A DNA stretch of 40,635 bases from positions 1 through 40,635 of the forward strand of contig CALWDJ010000019.1 in NCBI GenBank assembly GCA_944376655.1. Reading direction: 5' to 3'. The position numbers and the translations under genes are program-made. This stretch comes from an uncultured Clostridia bacterium. Lineage in GTDB: Bacteria; Bacillota; Clostridia; Oscillospirales; Acutalibacteraceae. How positions within the stretch are numbered: position 1 is the stretch's first letter; every line of letters starts with the position of its first letter. Positions 22,723-31,935 of the stretch are shown here, one piece after another. The notes under the pieces were generated by a model. The model saw only the letters and a program-made list of their open reading frames with translations, ran no database searches and was not told the DNA's origin.

Positions 22723-24486
22723 TTACTGCTCCGAAAGGCTGTATTTGTCGCTGTACATATTGAAATCGTCAATAAATTCGCCGCTTTCCGAGCTCTTGAT
22801 ATTATGCAGATATTTATGGGTGTCAAGGGTGTAGGAATTAAGCTGCATTGTATAAACCGCCACATTTGAGCAATGGTCTGAAACCCTCTCGCAGTTGGTG
22901 AGAATATCGGTGAAAATAAAGCCGAGCTCTATTGTGCATTCGCCGTTCTGAAGTCTTGCTATGTGGCGCGCCTTCAGCTCCTTTATGAGCTTGTCCACGA
23001 CCTGCTCAAGCGGCTCTACATGTCTTGCCGCCTGTGTGTCGTCGTTTACAAAGGAGTCTATCGTCATATTGAGTATTTCGGTTACGGCAGACGTAAGCAC
23101 ATCTATTTCTCCCGCGGCGCCCGCGGAAAAATGCGTGTTCTTTGTGTGGATTTCCTCCGCCGTCTTGCATATGTTGAGCGCGTGGTCGCCTATGCGCTCA
23201 AAATCGCCTATGCTGTGCAGCATACGGGCAATCCTGTGGGATATCTCCTCCGACTGTTCGTTATTGCTCAGCCGTACAAGATATGTTCCGAGCTTGTCCT
23301 CGTATTTGTCTATCAGCTCCTCGTTTTCGCGTATGAAGCTGACCTTTTCCGTATTGTATTCGTCAAGCAGCTTTATAGAGCATAGCAGCGATTCTCTCGC
23401 GTGCTCAGCCATTTCGCAGGTAAGCCGCTGGCATTCCGAAACCGCAAGCGGGGTGTTTGCGAATATACGCTCGTCCAGAAAAACGGTATGAGTTTTACCG
23501 TCGTTTTTCCTGACGGTAAGCTCACATAAATGTATAACGGCTTTTCTGAACGGCACGAGAATAATGGTATTGATAAGATTGAAAAAGGTATGTATCATCG
23601 CCACGCCTATCATCGATACGCTCTGTGTTATGAATTCCACTCCGGCCAAGCGGGCAATATAAAGAATTATAAGGAAAATAACCGAGCCGATGACATTTAC
23701 ATATATGTGCATCGCGACAACTCGTTTGGCGTTTTTGTTTGTTCCGAAGCTGGATATAAGCGCGGTTATGCAGGTGCCTATATTGGCGCCGAGCACCAGC
23801 GGTATCGCCATTTCATAGGTGATGGAGCCGGTAAGCGCCAGGGCCTGAACTATTCCTATTGTCGCTGCCGACGACTGTATGACGCCGGTAAAGAGCATTG
23901 AGACCGTGAGCGCGACTATCGGGCTTGAGAAGGCGGTAAGAAGGCTCTTGAAGCCGTCCATCTCCTGAACCGAGCTCATTGAGCTGCTCATAAAATCCAT
24001 ACCGGTCATAAGAATGGCAAAGCCTATCAGTATCAGGCCGACATTCTTTTTGCGGTCGTTTTTTGAGACCATTCTGAGCAGCAGACCTACAAAGGCAAGT
24101 ATCGGCGAGAAGGTCATAGGCTTGAGTATCGTGAGAAAGAAATTCTCACCGCTTATGCCCGCAAGGCTCAAAAGCCACGCCGTGAGCGTAGTACCGACGT
24201 TTGAGCCCATTATTATCCCGAACGTGTCACAGAAATTAACTATTCCGGAATTTACGAGACCCACAAGCATAACGGTCATAGCGGAAGACGACTGTATGGC
24301 AATGGTTATGCCCGCGCCGAGAAAAAAGCTGAGAAACTGATTTTTCGTGACCTTTTTAAGAGTTTGCTCCAGCGCGCCGCCCGCTATGCTTTCAAGACCG
24401 TCGGACAGCGTCGACATTCCGTACAGAAAGAAAGTAAGTCCGCCGAGCAGCTGAGCCACCATAAGCAGAATATGTGTAGAAGTCAT
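22723..24486 (-). CDS. Na+/phosphate cotransporter family protein with PhoU-like tail
   Basis: This 587-residue membrane protein has the two inverted Na/Pi repeats, each with a QSS signature: IQSSSAMTVM near residue 65 and VIQSSAATIG near 205. About 340 membrane-spanning residues are followed by a helical PhoU-like region (ARMLHSIGDFERIGDHALNI, DILTNCERVSDHCSNVAVY). This is the usual NptA/YjbB layout for phosphate movement. It begins 34 bases after glyS on the same strand, so it may be co-transcribed. A fairly weak GGGG site precedes ATG at 24486. Confidence 0.92.
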   Translation of the reverse strand: MTSTHILLMVAQLLGGLTFFLYGMSTLSDGLESIAGGALEQTLKKVTKNQFLSFFLGAGITIAIQSSSAMTVMLVGLVNSGIVNFCDTFGIIMGSNVGTTLTAWLLSLAGISGENFFLTILKPMTFSPILAFVGLLLRMVSKNDRKKNVGLILIGFAILMTGMDFMSSSMSSVQEMDGFKSLLTAFSSPIVALTVSMLFTGVIQSSAATIGIVQALALTGSITYEMAIPLVLGANIGTCITALISSFGTNKNAKRVVAMHIYVNVIGSVIFLIILYIARLAGVEFITQSVSMIGVAMIHTFFNLINTIILVPFRKAVIHLCELTVRKNDGKTHTVFLDERIFANTPLAVSECQRLTCEMAEHARESLLCSIKLLDEYNTEKVSFIRENEELIDKYEDKLGTYLVRLSNNEQSEEISHRIARMLHSIGDFERIGDHALNICKTAEEIHTKNTHFSAGAAGEIDVLTSAVTEILNMTIDSFVNDDTQAARHVEPLEQVVDKLIKELKARHIARLQNGECTIELGFIFTDILTNCERVSDHCSNVAVYTMQLNSYTLDTHKYLHNIKSSESGEFIDDFNMYSDKYSLSEQ

Positions 24487-24520
24487 TGCATTACCCCGTT
24501 TTCAGGCTTGAGTCCGAGAC

Positions 24521-25912
24521 TTAAAAACGTATCTTACCGGCTATATATTCCTTGAGTGAGGCAACAGGTATTCTCTGCTGCTCCATGGTGTCGCGGTCAC
24601 GCACGGTCACGCAGCCGTCCTCAACAGAGTCAAAATCGTAAGTGATGCATATCGGAGTTCCTATTTCGTCCTGACGGCGGTAACGCTTGCCTATTGATCC
24701 GGCATCGTCATAATCCACCATAAAGTCAAAGGCAAGATCCCTGAAGATTTCGGCAGCGCCGTCAGCCAGCTTCTTTGAAAGCGGGAGCACGGCGGCCTTA
24801 TACGGCGCAAGCGCGGGGTGCAGCCTTAAAACAGTGCGGGTGTCGCCCTTTTCGTCGGTCTCCTCGTCGTAAGCGTCGCAGAGGAAGGCGAGCAGCACGC
24901 GGTCGGCACCGAGCGACGGCTCTATTACATAGGGTATATACTTTTCGTTGGTTTCGGGGTCGAAATACTCCATGGGCTGACCCGAATGCTCTGAATGCTG
25001 TGTCAGGTCATAATCGGTGCGGTCGGCTACGCCCCAGAGCTCGCCCCAGCCGAACGGGAATAAAAATTCAAAGTCGGTGGTCGCCTTTGAGTAGAAGCAG
25101 AGTTCGTCCTTGTCGTGGTCCCTAAGACGCAGGTTTTCCTCCTTAAGTCCGAGGTCAAGCAGCCACTTGCGGCAGAAACCGCGCCAGTACTCGAACCATT
25201 CAAGGTCGGTGCCAGGCTTGCAGAAGAACTCAAGCTCCATCTGCTCAAACTCACGGGTTCTGAAAATAAAGTTTCCGGGAGTTATCTCATTGCGGAAGGA
25301 TTTTCCTATCTGAGCTACTCCGAAGGGTATTTTCCTGCGGGTTGTACGGGCGATATTTTTGAAGTTCACGAAAATGCCCTGTGCTGTCTCCGGACGCAGG
25401 TAAAGGGTAGCCGAGCTGTCCTCGGTCACGCCCTGAAAGGTCTTGAACATAAGATTGAATTTTCTTATATCGGTAAAATCGTGCGAGCCGCAGTGCGGGC
25501 ACACGATGCCTTTTTCTTTTATATATGACATCATTTCCTCGTCGCTCATAGCGGCGGGATTGTCCGAAAGTCCGTGCTCCGCCACATAATCCTCAATCAG
25601 CTTATCCGCTCTGTGACGCGTCTTGCAGGCCTTACAGTCCATAAGCGGGTCGGAAAAGCCGCCGAGGTGACCCGACGCCACCCATGTCTCCGGGTTCATA
25701 AGTATTGCGCTGTCAAGTCCGACGTTATACTGCGATTCCTGAACGAATTTTTTAAGCCATGCTTTTTTGATATTGTTTTTAAGCTCCGTGCCGAGCGGGC
25801 CGTAATCCCAAGAGTTCGCAAGACCGCCGTAAATCTCGCTTCCGGCGTATACAAAGCCGCGTCCCTTCGCCAGAGCTACGATAGTATCCATACTTTTTTT
25901 TGAGTTATCCAA
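24521..25912 (-). CDS. glyS: Glycyl-tRNA synthetase (single-chain alpha2 type), TTG start
   Basis: The 463 residues show the dimeric class II GlyRS start ([20 protein letters not shown]), a zinc-type segment with [10 protein letters not shown] and CPHCGSHD, and class II motif 2/3 regions ([34 protein letters not shown]). The likely start is TTG at 25912, about nine bases after GGGAGG; ATG at 25891 lies too far from that site. This type differs from the alpha/beta tetramer of many bacteria. Confidence 0.95.
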   Translation of the reverse strand: MDNSKKSMDTIVALAKGRGFVYAGSEIYGGLANSWDYGPLGTELKNNIKKAWLKKFVQESQYNVGLDSAILMNPETWVASGHLGGFSDPLMDCKACKTRHRADKLIEDYVAEHGLSDNPAAMSDEEMMSYIKEKGIVCPHCGSHDFTDIRKFNLMFKTFQGVTEDSSATLYLRPETAQGIFVNFKNIARTTRRKIPFGVAQIGKSFRNEITPGNFIFRTREFEQMELEFFCKPGTDLEWFEYWRGFCRKWLLDLGLKEENLRLRDHDKDELCFYSKATTDFEFLFPFGWGELWGVADRTDYDLTQHSEHSGQPMEYFDPETNEKYIPYVIEPSLGADRVLLAFLCDAYDEETDEKGDTRTVLRLHPALAPYKAAVLPLSKKLADGAAEIFRDLAFDFMVDYDDAGSIGKRYRRQDEIGTPICITYDFDSVEDGCVTVRDRDTMEQQRIPVASLKEYIAGKIRF

Positions 25913-25996
25913 AATCGTTTGCCTCCCGAAACCGATATTTCTACAAATACTATACTATAAGAAAAGCGCCGAAAAGTCAACACCGATTATTTTAAC

Positions 25997-26025
25997 TTGA
26001 CATATTTATATATATGGATTATACT
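25997..26025 (+). promoter_or_regulatory. Promoter of the 26059-26614 gene pair
   Basis: TTGACA (25997-26002), 17-base spacer, TATACT (26020-26025). Confidence 0.8.
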
Positions 26026-26058
26026 TTAAACATAGTATTTTTGGGAGGTTTTGTTAAT

Positions 26059-26322
26059 ATGGATAACAGAAAAATTCAGCTTCACAATGTGAACTTTGAT
26101 GATTTTATAAAGGCTATTGACGAGTGTAAGGGTGATATTTATCTTGAAACCAAGGACGGCGACGTGCTCAATCTCAAATCAAAGCTCTGCCAGATGATAG
26201 GTCTCAGCACAATTCTCAGCAACTCTGAGGTTACCGAGGCTACTATCCGCTGCACTAATCCTGACGATGAGACAATGCTTTTCAGGTTCAATCTTTACGG
26301 TGAGATGCCTAAGGAGAATTGA
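26059..26322 (+). CDS. Small acidic protein of unknown function
   Basis: The 87-residue protein starts at ATG 26059 after GGGAGG (an earlier ATG at 26014 precedes the -10 element and is rejected). Sequence: MDNRKIQLHNVNFDDFIKAI, ECKGDIYLETKDGDVLNLKS, then a Q-MIGLSTILS-type segment. No cysteine clusters or membrane segment. It resembles a small conserved clostridial protein I cannot name. It is followed eight bases later by another small gene. Confidence 0.75.
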   Translation: MDNRKIQLHNVNFDDFIKAIDECKGDIYLETKDGDVLNLKSKLCQMIGLSTILSNSEVTEATIRCTNPDDETMLFRFNLYGEMPKEN

Positions 26323-26329
26323 GCATAAT

Positions 26330-26614
26330 ATGGCGGAAAACAAATTTTTAACCTATAAGGATAAGCCGCTGGTAAAAAGCGGTAATGAGATTTATTACGG
26401 TGATATGACCGAGCCGTATGTGGTGCGCTTTACGGTTCTTTCATATGTAAAGGAAGGGGATAACGAGCTTCCCGAAAAGGTTAAGGTGGAGCTTATGAAG
26501 AGCGACACACAGCTCCCCGAAAAGGACAGGGTCACAAAGGACACCGTAAAGGACACCTTCTATGACGCGCTGGACGTCGGATTTATCTGGCTTGAAAGAG
26601 CGCTTAAAAGTTAA
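26330..26614 (+). CDS. Small soluble protein of unknown function
   Basis: A 94-residue charged protein (MAENKFLTYKDKPLVKSGNE, IYYGDMTEPYVVRFTVLSYV). The start is ATG 26330; an AAGGAG lies 14 bases upstream, inside the end of the previous gene, so translation is probably coupled. I do not recognise the family. The pair ends at a strong bidirectional terminator. Confidence 0.75.
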   Translation: MAENKFLTYKDKPLVKSGNEIYYGDMTEPYVVRFTVLSYVKEGDNELPEKVKVELMKSDTQLPEKDRVTKDTVKDTFYDALDVGFIWLERALKS

Positions 26615-26624
26615 TATTAAGGAA

Positions 26625-26660
26625 AAAGGCTGTAAACGCGCTTGCGCGTTTACAGCCTTT
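26625..26660. terminator. Bidirectional terminator
   Basis: AAAGGCTGTAAACGCGC and GCGCGTTTACAGCCTTT form a 16-17 bp perfect stem between convergent genes. Confidence 0.92.
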
Positions 26661-26685
26661 GCTTTTATCCGCTGAAATCCGGTTA

Positions 26686-27219
26686 TCAGTAATTTTCCTT
26701 GCGAACCTCAAAATAGCTCTGAGGATGGGCGCATACCGGACATACCTCCGGAGCCTTTTTGCCTATTACAAGATGACCGCAGTTGCGGCATTCCCACATG
26801 ATTTCCTCACTTTTCTCGAATACGGCCTTCATCTCAACATTGTTGAGAAGCCTGAGATAGCGCTCCTCATGGGATTTCTCGATTTCCCCGACCATTCTGA
26901 ACTGCTTGGCGAGGTCGGTAAAGCCCTCTTCCTCTGCCTCGTCGGCGAAACGGGCGTACATATCGGTCCATTCGTAGTTTTCGCCCTCGGCTGCGCTTTT
27001 AAGGTTCTCGGCTGTGCCGCCCAGAGCGCCCAGTGCCTTGAACCAGAGCTTCGCGTGCTCCTTTTCGTTGTTAGCGGTCTGCTCGAAAATAGCGGCTATC
27101 TGCTGATAGCCCTCTTTCTTCGCGACCGATGCGAAGTATGTGTATTTATTGCGCGCCTGTGACTCACCTGAAAATGCCTCTCTTAAATTCTTTTCGGTTT
27201 TTGTTCCTTTTAAATCCAT
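26686..27219 (-). CDS. rbr: Rubrerythrin
   Basis: The 177-residue protein has the ferritin-like diiron domain ([45 protein letters not shown]) and a C-terminal rubredoxin-like center, [20 protein letters not shown]. It reduces hydrogen peroxide in anaerobes. GGAGG precedes ATG at 27219. Full length and apparently intact; transcribed alone. Confidence 0.95.
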   Translation of the reverse strand: MDLKGTKTEKNLREAFSGESQARNKYTYFASVAKKEGYQQIAAIFEQTANNEKEHAKLWFKALGALGGTAENLKSAAEGENYEWTDMYARFADEAEEEGFTDLAKQFRMVGEIEKSHEERYLRLLNNVEMKAVFEKSEEIMWECRNCGHLVIGKKAPEVCPVCAHPQSYFEVRKENY

Positions 27220-27309
27220 TTTTATACCTCCTGTTTTAGGTTTGTCTTTATTCTATCATATATTATTGTTTATTTCCACAGATATTTTATTAAAATAAAG
27301 TTAAAATTC

Positions 27310-27338
27310 TTGACAGCAGTGGATTTTTATGCTATAAT
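27310..27338 (+). promoter_or_regulatory. Promoter of the ylxM-ffh operon
   Basis: TTGACA (27310-27315), 17-base spacer, TATAAT (27333-27338). Confidence 0.88.
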
Positions 27339-27379
27339 CACGGCTGTAAAGTTTTTTGCTTTACAGTGAGGTGTTTTTT

Positions 27380-27688
27380 ATGCCCAAGGAGCTGCATATT
27401 TCCGATTTGCTTGATGTTTACGGTGAATTTCTGAACGGTAAGCAGAGAGAGCTTTGCGAATATTATTATAATGATGATCTCTCGCTCTCTGAAATAGCCG
27501 AGAATGTAGGCATAACCCGTCAGGGCGTGCGGGACATTATAAAGCGCGCCGGTCAGCGGCTTGAGGATTTAGAGGAAAAATGCCGTTACTGCGAGAGGTT
27601 CTCAAAGCTCAAGGAGCTGTCTGAAAGCGCCAGAAAAGGCGACAGGCAGGCGTCAGAGCAGATTTTTGATATTATAGATGATTTGTAA
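27380..27688 (+). CDS. ylxM: YlxM-like HTH protein associated with the signal recognition particle
   Basis: The 102 residues include a sigma-like HTH (YYYNDDLSLSEIAENVGITRQGVRDIIKRA) and a helical tail, the YlxM/p13 family. ATG at 27380 follows GAGGTG; a longer frame from 27356 overlaps the 5' leader and is rejected. Its gene sits 10 bases before ffh, the standard firmicute arrangement, so a role tied to the signal recognition particle is likely. Confidence 0.92.
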   Translation: MPKELHISDLLDVYGEFLNGKQRELCEYYYNDDLSLSEIAENVGITRQGVRDIIKRAGQRLEDLEEKCRYCERFSKLKELSESARKGDRQASEQIFDIIDDL

Positions 27689-27698
27689 GGAGTAGGTT

Positions 27699-29051
27699 AT
27701 GGCGTTTGAAAATTTATCCGACAAGCTGTCGGGCGTGTTTAAGCGCCTGCGTTCAAAGGGAAAGCTGAGCGAGTCCGACGTTAAGGCGGCAATGCGTGAG
27801 GTTCGTCTTGCCCTGCTTGAGGCGGACGTTAACTACAAGGTCGCCAAGGACTTTACGAACGCGGTTACCGAAAAGTGCGTGGGCGAGGAAGTGCTTGAGA
27901 GCCTGACCGCCGCGCAGACGGTTATCAAAACCGTGAGAGACGAGCTTGCCGCCCTTATGGGAAGCGAGCAGGCAAGGCTCAGAATATCATCAAAGCTGCC
28001 CACCGTCATAATGATGTGCGGTCTTCAGGGCTCGGGTAAAACCACACATTCGGCAAAGCTCGCCAAATATCTGAAGGGTCAGGGTCACAGGCCGCTGCTT
28101 GTCGCCTGCGATATATACCGTCCGGCGGCTATCGAGCAGTTAAAGGTGGTCGGCAAGGCGGTTGACACGCCCGTTTTCGAGATGGGCACCCAGAAGCCGG
28201 AGCTTACCGCCAAGCAGGCGGTTGCCCACGCGAGGGACTACGGCTACGATTTCGTGATACTTGATACGGCGGGACGTCTTCATATAGACTCTGAGCTTAT
28301 GGACGAGTTGAAGCGTATAACCGAAACGGTAGAGGTACACGATATACTGCTTGTTATAGACGCAATGGTCGGTCAGGACGCGGTCAACATTGCCAAGGCG
28401 TTCAATGATATTCTTGAGATAGACGGTATCATTCTCACCAAGCTGGACGGTGATACGAGAGGCGGCGCGGCGCTCTCGGTAAGAGCGGTCACAGGCAAGC
28501 CCATAATGTTTACGGGCGTCGGCGAAAAGCTCGACGAGCTTGACGAGTTCCACCCCGACCGTATGGCTTCGAGGATACTCGGAATGGGAGACGTGCTGTC
28601 GCTTATAGAGAGAGTGGAGTCGGAAATCGACCAGAAGCAGGCGGAGGAAACCGCCAAACGGCTTGAGCAGAACAAGTTTGATATGAACGACCTTTTAAGT
28701 CAGTTCCAGCAGATAAAGAAAATGGGTTCAATCAAAAGCCTGCTTTCAATGCTGCCGGGAATGGATAAGCAGCTGCGCGACGTTGATATAGACGACCGCC
28801 AGATGCTAAGGGTCGAGGCTGTTATAAAGTCTATGACCAAAAAGGAGCGCGAAAAGCCGGACATTATCAACGCTTCCCGCCGCCGCCGCATAGCCGCCGG
28901 AGCGGGTGTTAAGGTTGAGGACGTCAATAAGCTGCTGCGCCAGTACGAGCAGATGAAAAAAATGTTTAAGCAGATGAACACAAAGGGCGGCAAGCGCAAT
29001 TTAATGCGCGGCATGCGTATGCCGGGCGGCCCGAAGGGCTTAGGTTTTTAA
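27699..29051 (+). CDS. ffh: Signal recognition particle protein Ffh
   Basis: The 450-residue GTPase has an N domain, G-domain motifs GLQGSGKTT (~107-115), DTAGRLH and TKLDGD, and a methionine-rich M domain with LLSQFQQIKKMG, AGVKVEDVNKLL and GMRMPGG. It binds 4.5S RNA and signal peptides for membrane targeting. ATG follows AAGGAG. Length and motif order are normal. Confidence 0.97.
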   Translation: MAFENLSDKLSGVFKRLRSKGKLSESDVKAAMREVRLALLEADVNYKVAKDFTNAVTEKCVGEEVLESLTAAQTVIKTVRDELAALMGSEQARLRISSKLPTVIMMCGLQGSGKTTHSAKLAKYLKGQGHRPLLVACDIYRPAAIEQLKVVGKAVDTPVFEMGTQKPELTAKQAVAHARDYGYDFVILDTAGRLHIDSELMDELKRITETVEVHDILLVIDAMVGQDAVNIAKAFNDILEIDGIILTKLDGDTRGGAALSVRAVTGKPIMFTGVGEKLDELDEFHPDRMASRILGMGDVLSLIERVESEIDQKQAEETAKRLEQNKFDMNDLLSQFQQIKKMGSIKSLLSMLPGMDKQLRDVDIDDRQMLRVEAVIKSMTKKEREKPDIINASRRRRIAAGAGVKVEDVNKLLRQYEQMKKMFKQMNTKGGKRNLMRGMRMPGGPKGLGF

Positions 29052-29124
29052 GAGCATTGTATGGCGGAAAACCGTCACGATTGTCTTTTAAACATAGATA
29101 TTCTTGATATGGAGGTGTATTACC

Positions 29125-29367
29125 GTGGCAGTTAAAATAAGACTTCGCCGTATGGGCGCCAAGAGAGCTCCTTTTTACCGTGTTGTCGTAGCTGATTCGA
29201 GATATCCGCGCGACGGCCGTTTCATTGAGGAAATCGGCACCTACGACCCGACAAAGGATCCGGCAGCTGTTAATATCGACGCCGAGAAGGCTAAAAAGTG
29301 GATATCAAACGGCGCTCAGCCGACCGATACCGTTAAAGCTCTGCTTAAGAAAAACGGTGTTCTTTAA
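29125..29367 (+). CDS. rpsP: 30S ribosomal protein S16
   Basis: The 80-residue protein reads [20 protein letters not shown] and continues with the usual S16 [14 protein letters not shown]. It starts at GTG 29125 after GGAGGTG; the upstream ATG at 29104 would lie before that site. Normal neighbour of ffh and khpA. Confidence 0.96.
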   Translation: MAVKIRLRRMGAKRAPFYRVVVADSRYPRDGRFIEEIGTYDPTKDPAAVNIDAEKAKKWISNGAQPTDTVKALLKKNGVL

Positions 29368-29389
29368 TTTTTTCTTGTGAGGTTATACA

Positions 29390-29623
29390 ATGAAGGAGCT
29401 TCTTACAGCTATCGTTTCCGGACTGGTTGAAAATCCGGAAGAGATATCGGTTACTGTCGACGAACCCAACGAGGAGGGCGTGATTTACTATCACCTTCAT
29501 GTCGCGGAAAACGATATGGGCAGGGTAATCGGCAAGCAGGGCAGAATAGCCAAGGCTATCCGCGTTGTAATGCGTGCCGCCGCCAACAGACAGAACCAGA
29601 AAATATCGGTTGAGATAGACTGA
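29390..29623 (+). CDS. khpA: KH-domain RNA-binding protein KhpA
   Basis: This 77-residue protein has a single KH domain with the GRVIGKQGRIAKAIR RNA-binding loop. KhpA works with KhpB (Jag) as a small RNA chaperone. It lies 22 bases after rpsP. Hairpins and a T-rich terminator follow, separating it from rimM. Confidence 0.93.
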   Translation: MKELLTAIVSGLVENPEEISVTVDEPNEEGVIYYHLHVAENDMGRVIGKQGRIAKAIRVVMRAAANRQNQKISVEID

Positions 29624-29688
29624 TTTAAGGGCAAGCGCCCTTGCTTTGGGAACGCCGGTTCTCCGGCGCTCCTTTAACTTTTGAAAAT

Positions 29689-29708
29689 CGCCTGTACGGG
29701 CGGTTTTT
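29689..29708 (+). terminator. Terminator between khpA and rimM
   Basis: CGCC/GGCG short stem followed by GTTTTT. A stronger hairpin, CGCCGG/CCGGCG, precedes it at 29653-29668. Together they probably end or reduce the ffh-rpsP-khpA transcript. Confidence 0.6.
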
Positions 29709-29781
29709 GCTTATATATAAGTTTGTAAATTATATCAGCGAATGATTTGACATAGAAAAGTTTAAAACGCCGGAGGAAGGT

Positions 29782-30297
29782 ATGATTAAAAAATTTCTTG
29801 AAACGGGAAAAATAGTCGGTACTCACGGGATAAAAGGCATGGTAAGGGTTCAGCCATGGTCGGATTCAGGGGAGTTTCTCTGCGGGTTTAAGTATTTTTA
29901 TCTCGATCCTGACGGCAGGGAGAGGCTGGAAGCTGCGGCGGTGCGCCCCCACGGCGCCGTGGTGCTTATAGCCTTTAAGGGGACAGACAGTATAGAAAAG
30001 GCGGAGAAGCTGAGGAACCGCACGGTTTATATTGACAGGGACGACGCCTCGCTGCCCGAGGGCAGGTATTTTATAGACGACCTTATCGGCTGTCATGTGT
30101 ATGATGCGGACAGCGGCGCGGAATACGGCGTTATATCCGATGTTTCCCAGACCGGAGCCAACGATGTATGGCATATAAAAAAGGACGGAAAGGAATATCT
30201 GCTTCCGGCGGTAGAAGAGGTCATAGCGGCTGTGTCGCCGGCTGAGGAAAGGGTGGAAATCCGTCCGATGAAAGGAATTTTCGACGATGAGGATTGA
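29782..30297 (+). CDS. rimM: Ribosome maturation factor RimM
   Basis: The 171 residues begin with KFLETGKIVGTHGIKGMVRV, the RimM N-terminal domain, and end with the PRC-barrel domain (HIKKDGKEYLLPAVEEVIAA). It assists 30S head assembly around S19. ATG follows GGAGG. It overlaps trmD by 11 bases. Confidence 0.95.
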   Translation: MIKKFLETGKIVGTHGIKGMVRVQPWSDSGEFLCGFKYFYLDPDGRERLEAAAVRPHGAVVLIAFKGTDSIEKAEKLRNRTVYIDRDDASLPEGRYFIDDLIGCHVYDADSGAEYGVISDVSQTGANDVWHIKKDGKEYLLPAVEEVIAAVSPAEERVEIRPMKGIFDDED

Positions 30298-31048
30298 TAT
30301 TATGACCCTCTTCCCAGCCATGTGCGAGACGGTTATGAGCGAAAGCATAATAGGAAGGGCGAGAAAGGCGGGCAAGGTTGAGATTGTCTGTACCGATATA
30401 AGGGATTTCGCAGGAAACAAGCACAACAAGGTAGATGATATGCCCTACGGCGGCGGAATGGGTATGGTAATGGCGGCGCAGCCGATTTATGACTGTTACA
30501 GAAGCCTTTACGGCGTGGACGAGCCCAAGCCGCATCTTATATATATGTCGCCTAAAGGAAGAACATTTGACCAGAAAAGGGCAAGGGAGCTGTCAGAGCT
30601 TGACCGGATCGTGCTGCTCTGCGGACATTACGAGGGCGTCGACGAACGTGTGATAGAGGAAATTGTCGATGAAGAGCTGTCGATAGGCGATTTTGTGCTT
30701 ACAGGCGGCGAGCTGCCGGCGCTTGCCGTGGCGGACGCGGTATGCCGCATGCTGCCTGGCGTTCTTTCGGACGAGCTGTGCTTTGAGGAGGAAAGCCATT
30801 TTTCGGGACTGCTTGAGTATCCGCAGTATACAAGACCCGCGGAATGGCACGGAAAAGAGGTTCCCGAGGTGCTGCTTTCGGGCAATCACGCGAAAATTGA
30901 CGAATGGCGGCGTATGCAGTCGCTTATGATAACCGCGGAGAGAAGACCCGACCTTTACAGCCGCGTGACGCTTACAAAGCAGGATATAAAGAGCTTTTCA
31001 AGGAGCGGAATACCGGTTCCCGACGGTTCTCAAAAAGAAAATACTTAG
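30287..31048 (+). CDS. trmD: tRNA (guanine-N1)-methyltransferase TrmD
   Basis: This 253-residue SPOUT enzyme methylates G37 of tRNAs. Visible are MRIDIMTLFPAMCE, DDMPYGGGMGMVM, LLCGHYEGVDERVIEE and GDFVLTGGELPA. ATG at 30287 gives the typical N-terminus. It usually precedes rplS (L19), but here the next gene is HPr. Confidence 0.96.
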   Translation: MRIDIMTLFPAMCETVMSESIIGRARKAGKVEIVCTDIRDFAGNKHNKVDDMPYGGGMGMVMAAQPIYDCYRSLYGVDEPKPHLIYMSPKGRTFDQKRARELSELDRIVLLCGHYEGVDERVIEEIVDEELSIGDFVLTGGELPALAVADAVCRMLPGVLSDELCFEEESHFSGLLEYPQYTRPAEWHGKEVPEVLLSGNHAKIDEWRRMQSLMITAERRPDLYSRVTLTKQDIKSFSRSGIPVPDGSQKENT

Positions 31049-31139
31049 TTCACGTTTTGTTAACATATTGAAAATGCACAAATACAAGTTTCCAAAATTA
31101 CAAATTGTTGGATAAATATTAGAACTTATTCACAAATTA

Positions 31140-31167
31140 TTGACGATTGCATTTAATGTGGTATAAT
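31140..31167 (+). promoter_or_regulatory. Promoter of the HPr gene
   Basis: TTGACG (31140-31145), 16-base spacer, TATAAT (31162-31167). Confidence 0.8.
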
Positions 31168-31220
31168 AGCAATAGAAAATTTTTAAATTAACATTGATCT
31201 TAAGTTAAGGAGATTTTACA

Positions 31221-31484
31221 ATGTGTGTTAAAGATGTAGTAATCCAGAATCAGGTAGGTCTTCATGCCCGCCCTGCAACCTTTTTCATTCAGAAAGCCAA
31301 TGAGTACAAGTCATCTATCTGGGTTGAGAAGGACGAGAGAAAGGTAAACGCCAAGAGTCTTTTGGGTGTTCTGTCTCTCGGTATCGTCGGAGGTACCACT
31401 ATAAAGATTATAGTTGACGGTTCTGACGAGAAGGAAGCCCTTGACGGTCTTGTTGCGCTTGTAGAATCAGGCTTCGCCGATTGA
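31221..31484 (+). CDS. ptsH: Phosphocarrier protein HPr
   Basis: The 87 residues keep both regulatory sites: H15 in GLHARPATFF, phosphorylated in sugar transport, and S46 in NAKSLLGVLSLG, the target of HPr kinase. H15 argues against the regulatory paralogue Crh. AAGGAG precedes ATG. It has its own promoter and terminator, with no ptsI adjacent, so control may be independent of Enzyme I. Confidence 0.95.
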   Translation: MCVKDVVIQNQVGLHARPATFFIQKANEYKSSIWVEKDERKVNAKSLLGVLSLGIVGGTTIKIIVDGSDEKEALDGLVALVESGFAD

Positions 31485-31498
31485 TGTTGTTTTTTATA

Positions 31499-31536
31499 AG
31501 CAGCCGATATTATTTTTTAATATCGGCTGAATTTTA
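31499..31536 (+). terminator. Terminator after HPr
   Basis: CAGCCGATATTA pairs with TAATATCGGCTG around T-rich loop, followed by a T-rich tail. Confidence 0.88.
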
Positions 31537-31537
31537 T

Positions 31538-31566
31538 TTGACTTTTTTCAGAAATGCTGTTATAAT
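31538..31566 (+). promoter_or_regulatory. Promoter of tRNA-Pro
   Basis: TTGACT (31538-31543), 17-base spacer, TATAAT (31561-31566). Confidence 0.8.
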
Positions 31567-31591
31567 AGCAAAAGTGTTCAAAAATACATAA

Positions 31592-31667
31592 CCGGGTGTG
31601 GCGCAGCTGGTAGCGCGCTTGACTGGGGGTCAAGAGGCCGCAGGTTCAAGTCCTGTCACTCGGACCA
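31592..31667 (+). tRNA. tRNA-Pro (anticodon GGG)
   Basis: The 76 bases fold as a cloverleaf: acceptor CCGGGTG/CACTCGG (one G-T pair), anticodon stem CTTGA/TCAAG around CTGGGGG, giving anticodon GGG, and T arm CAGG-TTCAAGT-CCTG. Discriminator A and CCA are encoded. It lies at the edge of the mobile-element remnant, a typical integration site. Confidence 0.95.
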
Positions 31668-31692
31668 TAAAAGGGTAACAAAAAAGATGCCC

Positions 31693-31730
31693 TGCGAAAA
31701 ACTCCGATTTCATCGGGGTTTTTCGCGTTT
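31693..31730 (+). terminator. Terminator after tRNA-Pro
   Basis: GCGAAAAACTCCGAT pairs with ATCGGGGTTTTTCGC (14 of 15 pairs), followed by GTTTTC. Confidence 0.75.
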
Positions 31731-31828
31731 TCGGAGCAAATTTTTTCAATATAGTTTTATAGATGCCAAAGGGCAAAAAACCTATTCTGAATCCATTCGA
31801 ACCCGCAAATTAAATATTTAAGCAAAAT

Positions 31829-31867
31829 CAGGCTCACGGAAATTAAAAAAACGTGAGCCTTTTTTTG
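31829..31867 (+). terminator. Terminator-like hairpin in the mobile-element remnant
   Basis: AGGCTCACG pairs with CGTGAGCCT, then seven T, about 70 bases before the next gene. Confidence 0.75.
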
Positions 31868-31935
31868 TTACCATAAAAGCTAATCGTCCTAAAAAAACGG
31901 TTGGCTTTTTTATTTTATATGAAAGGATTTTAACC

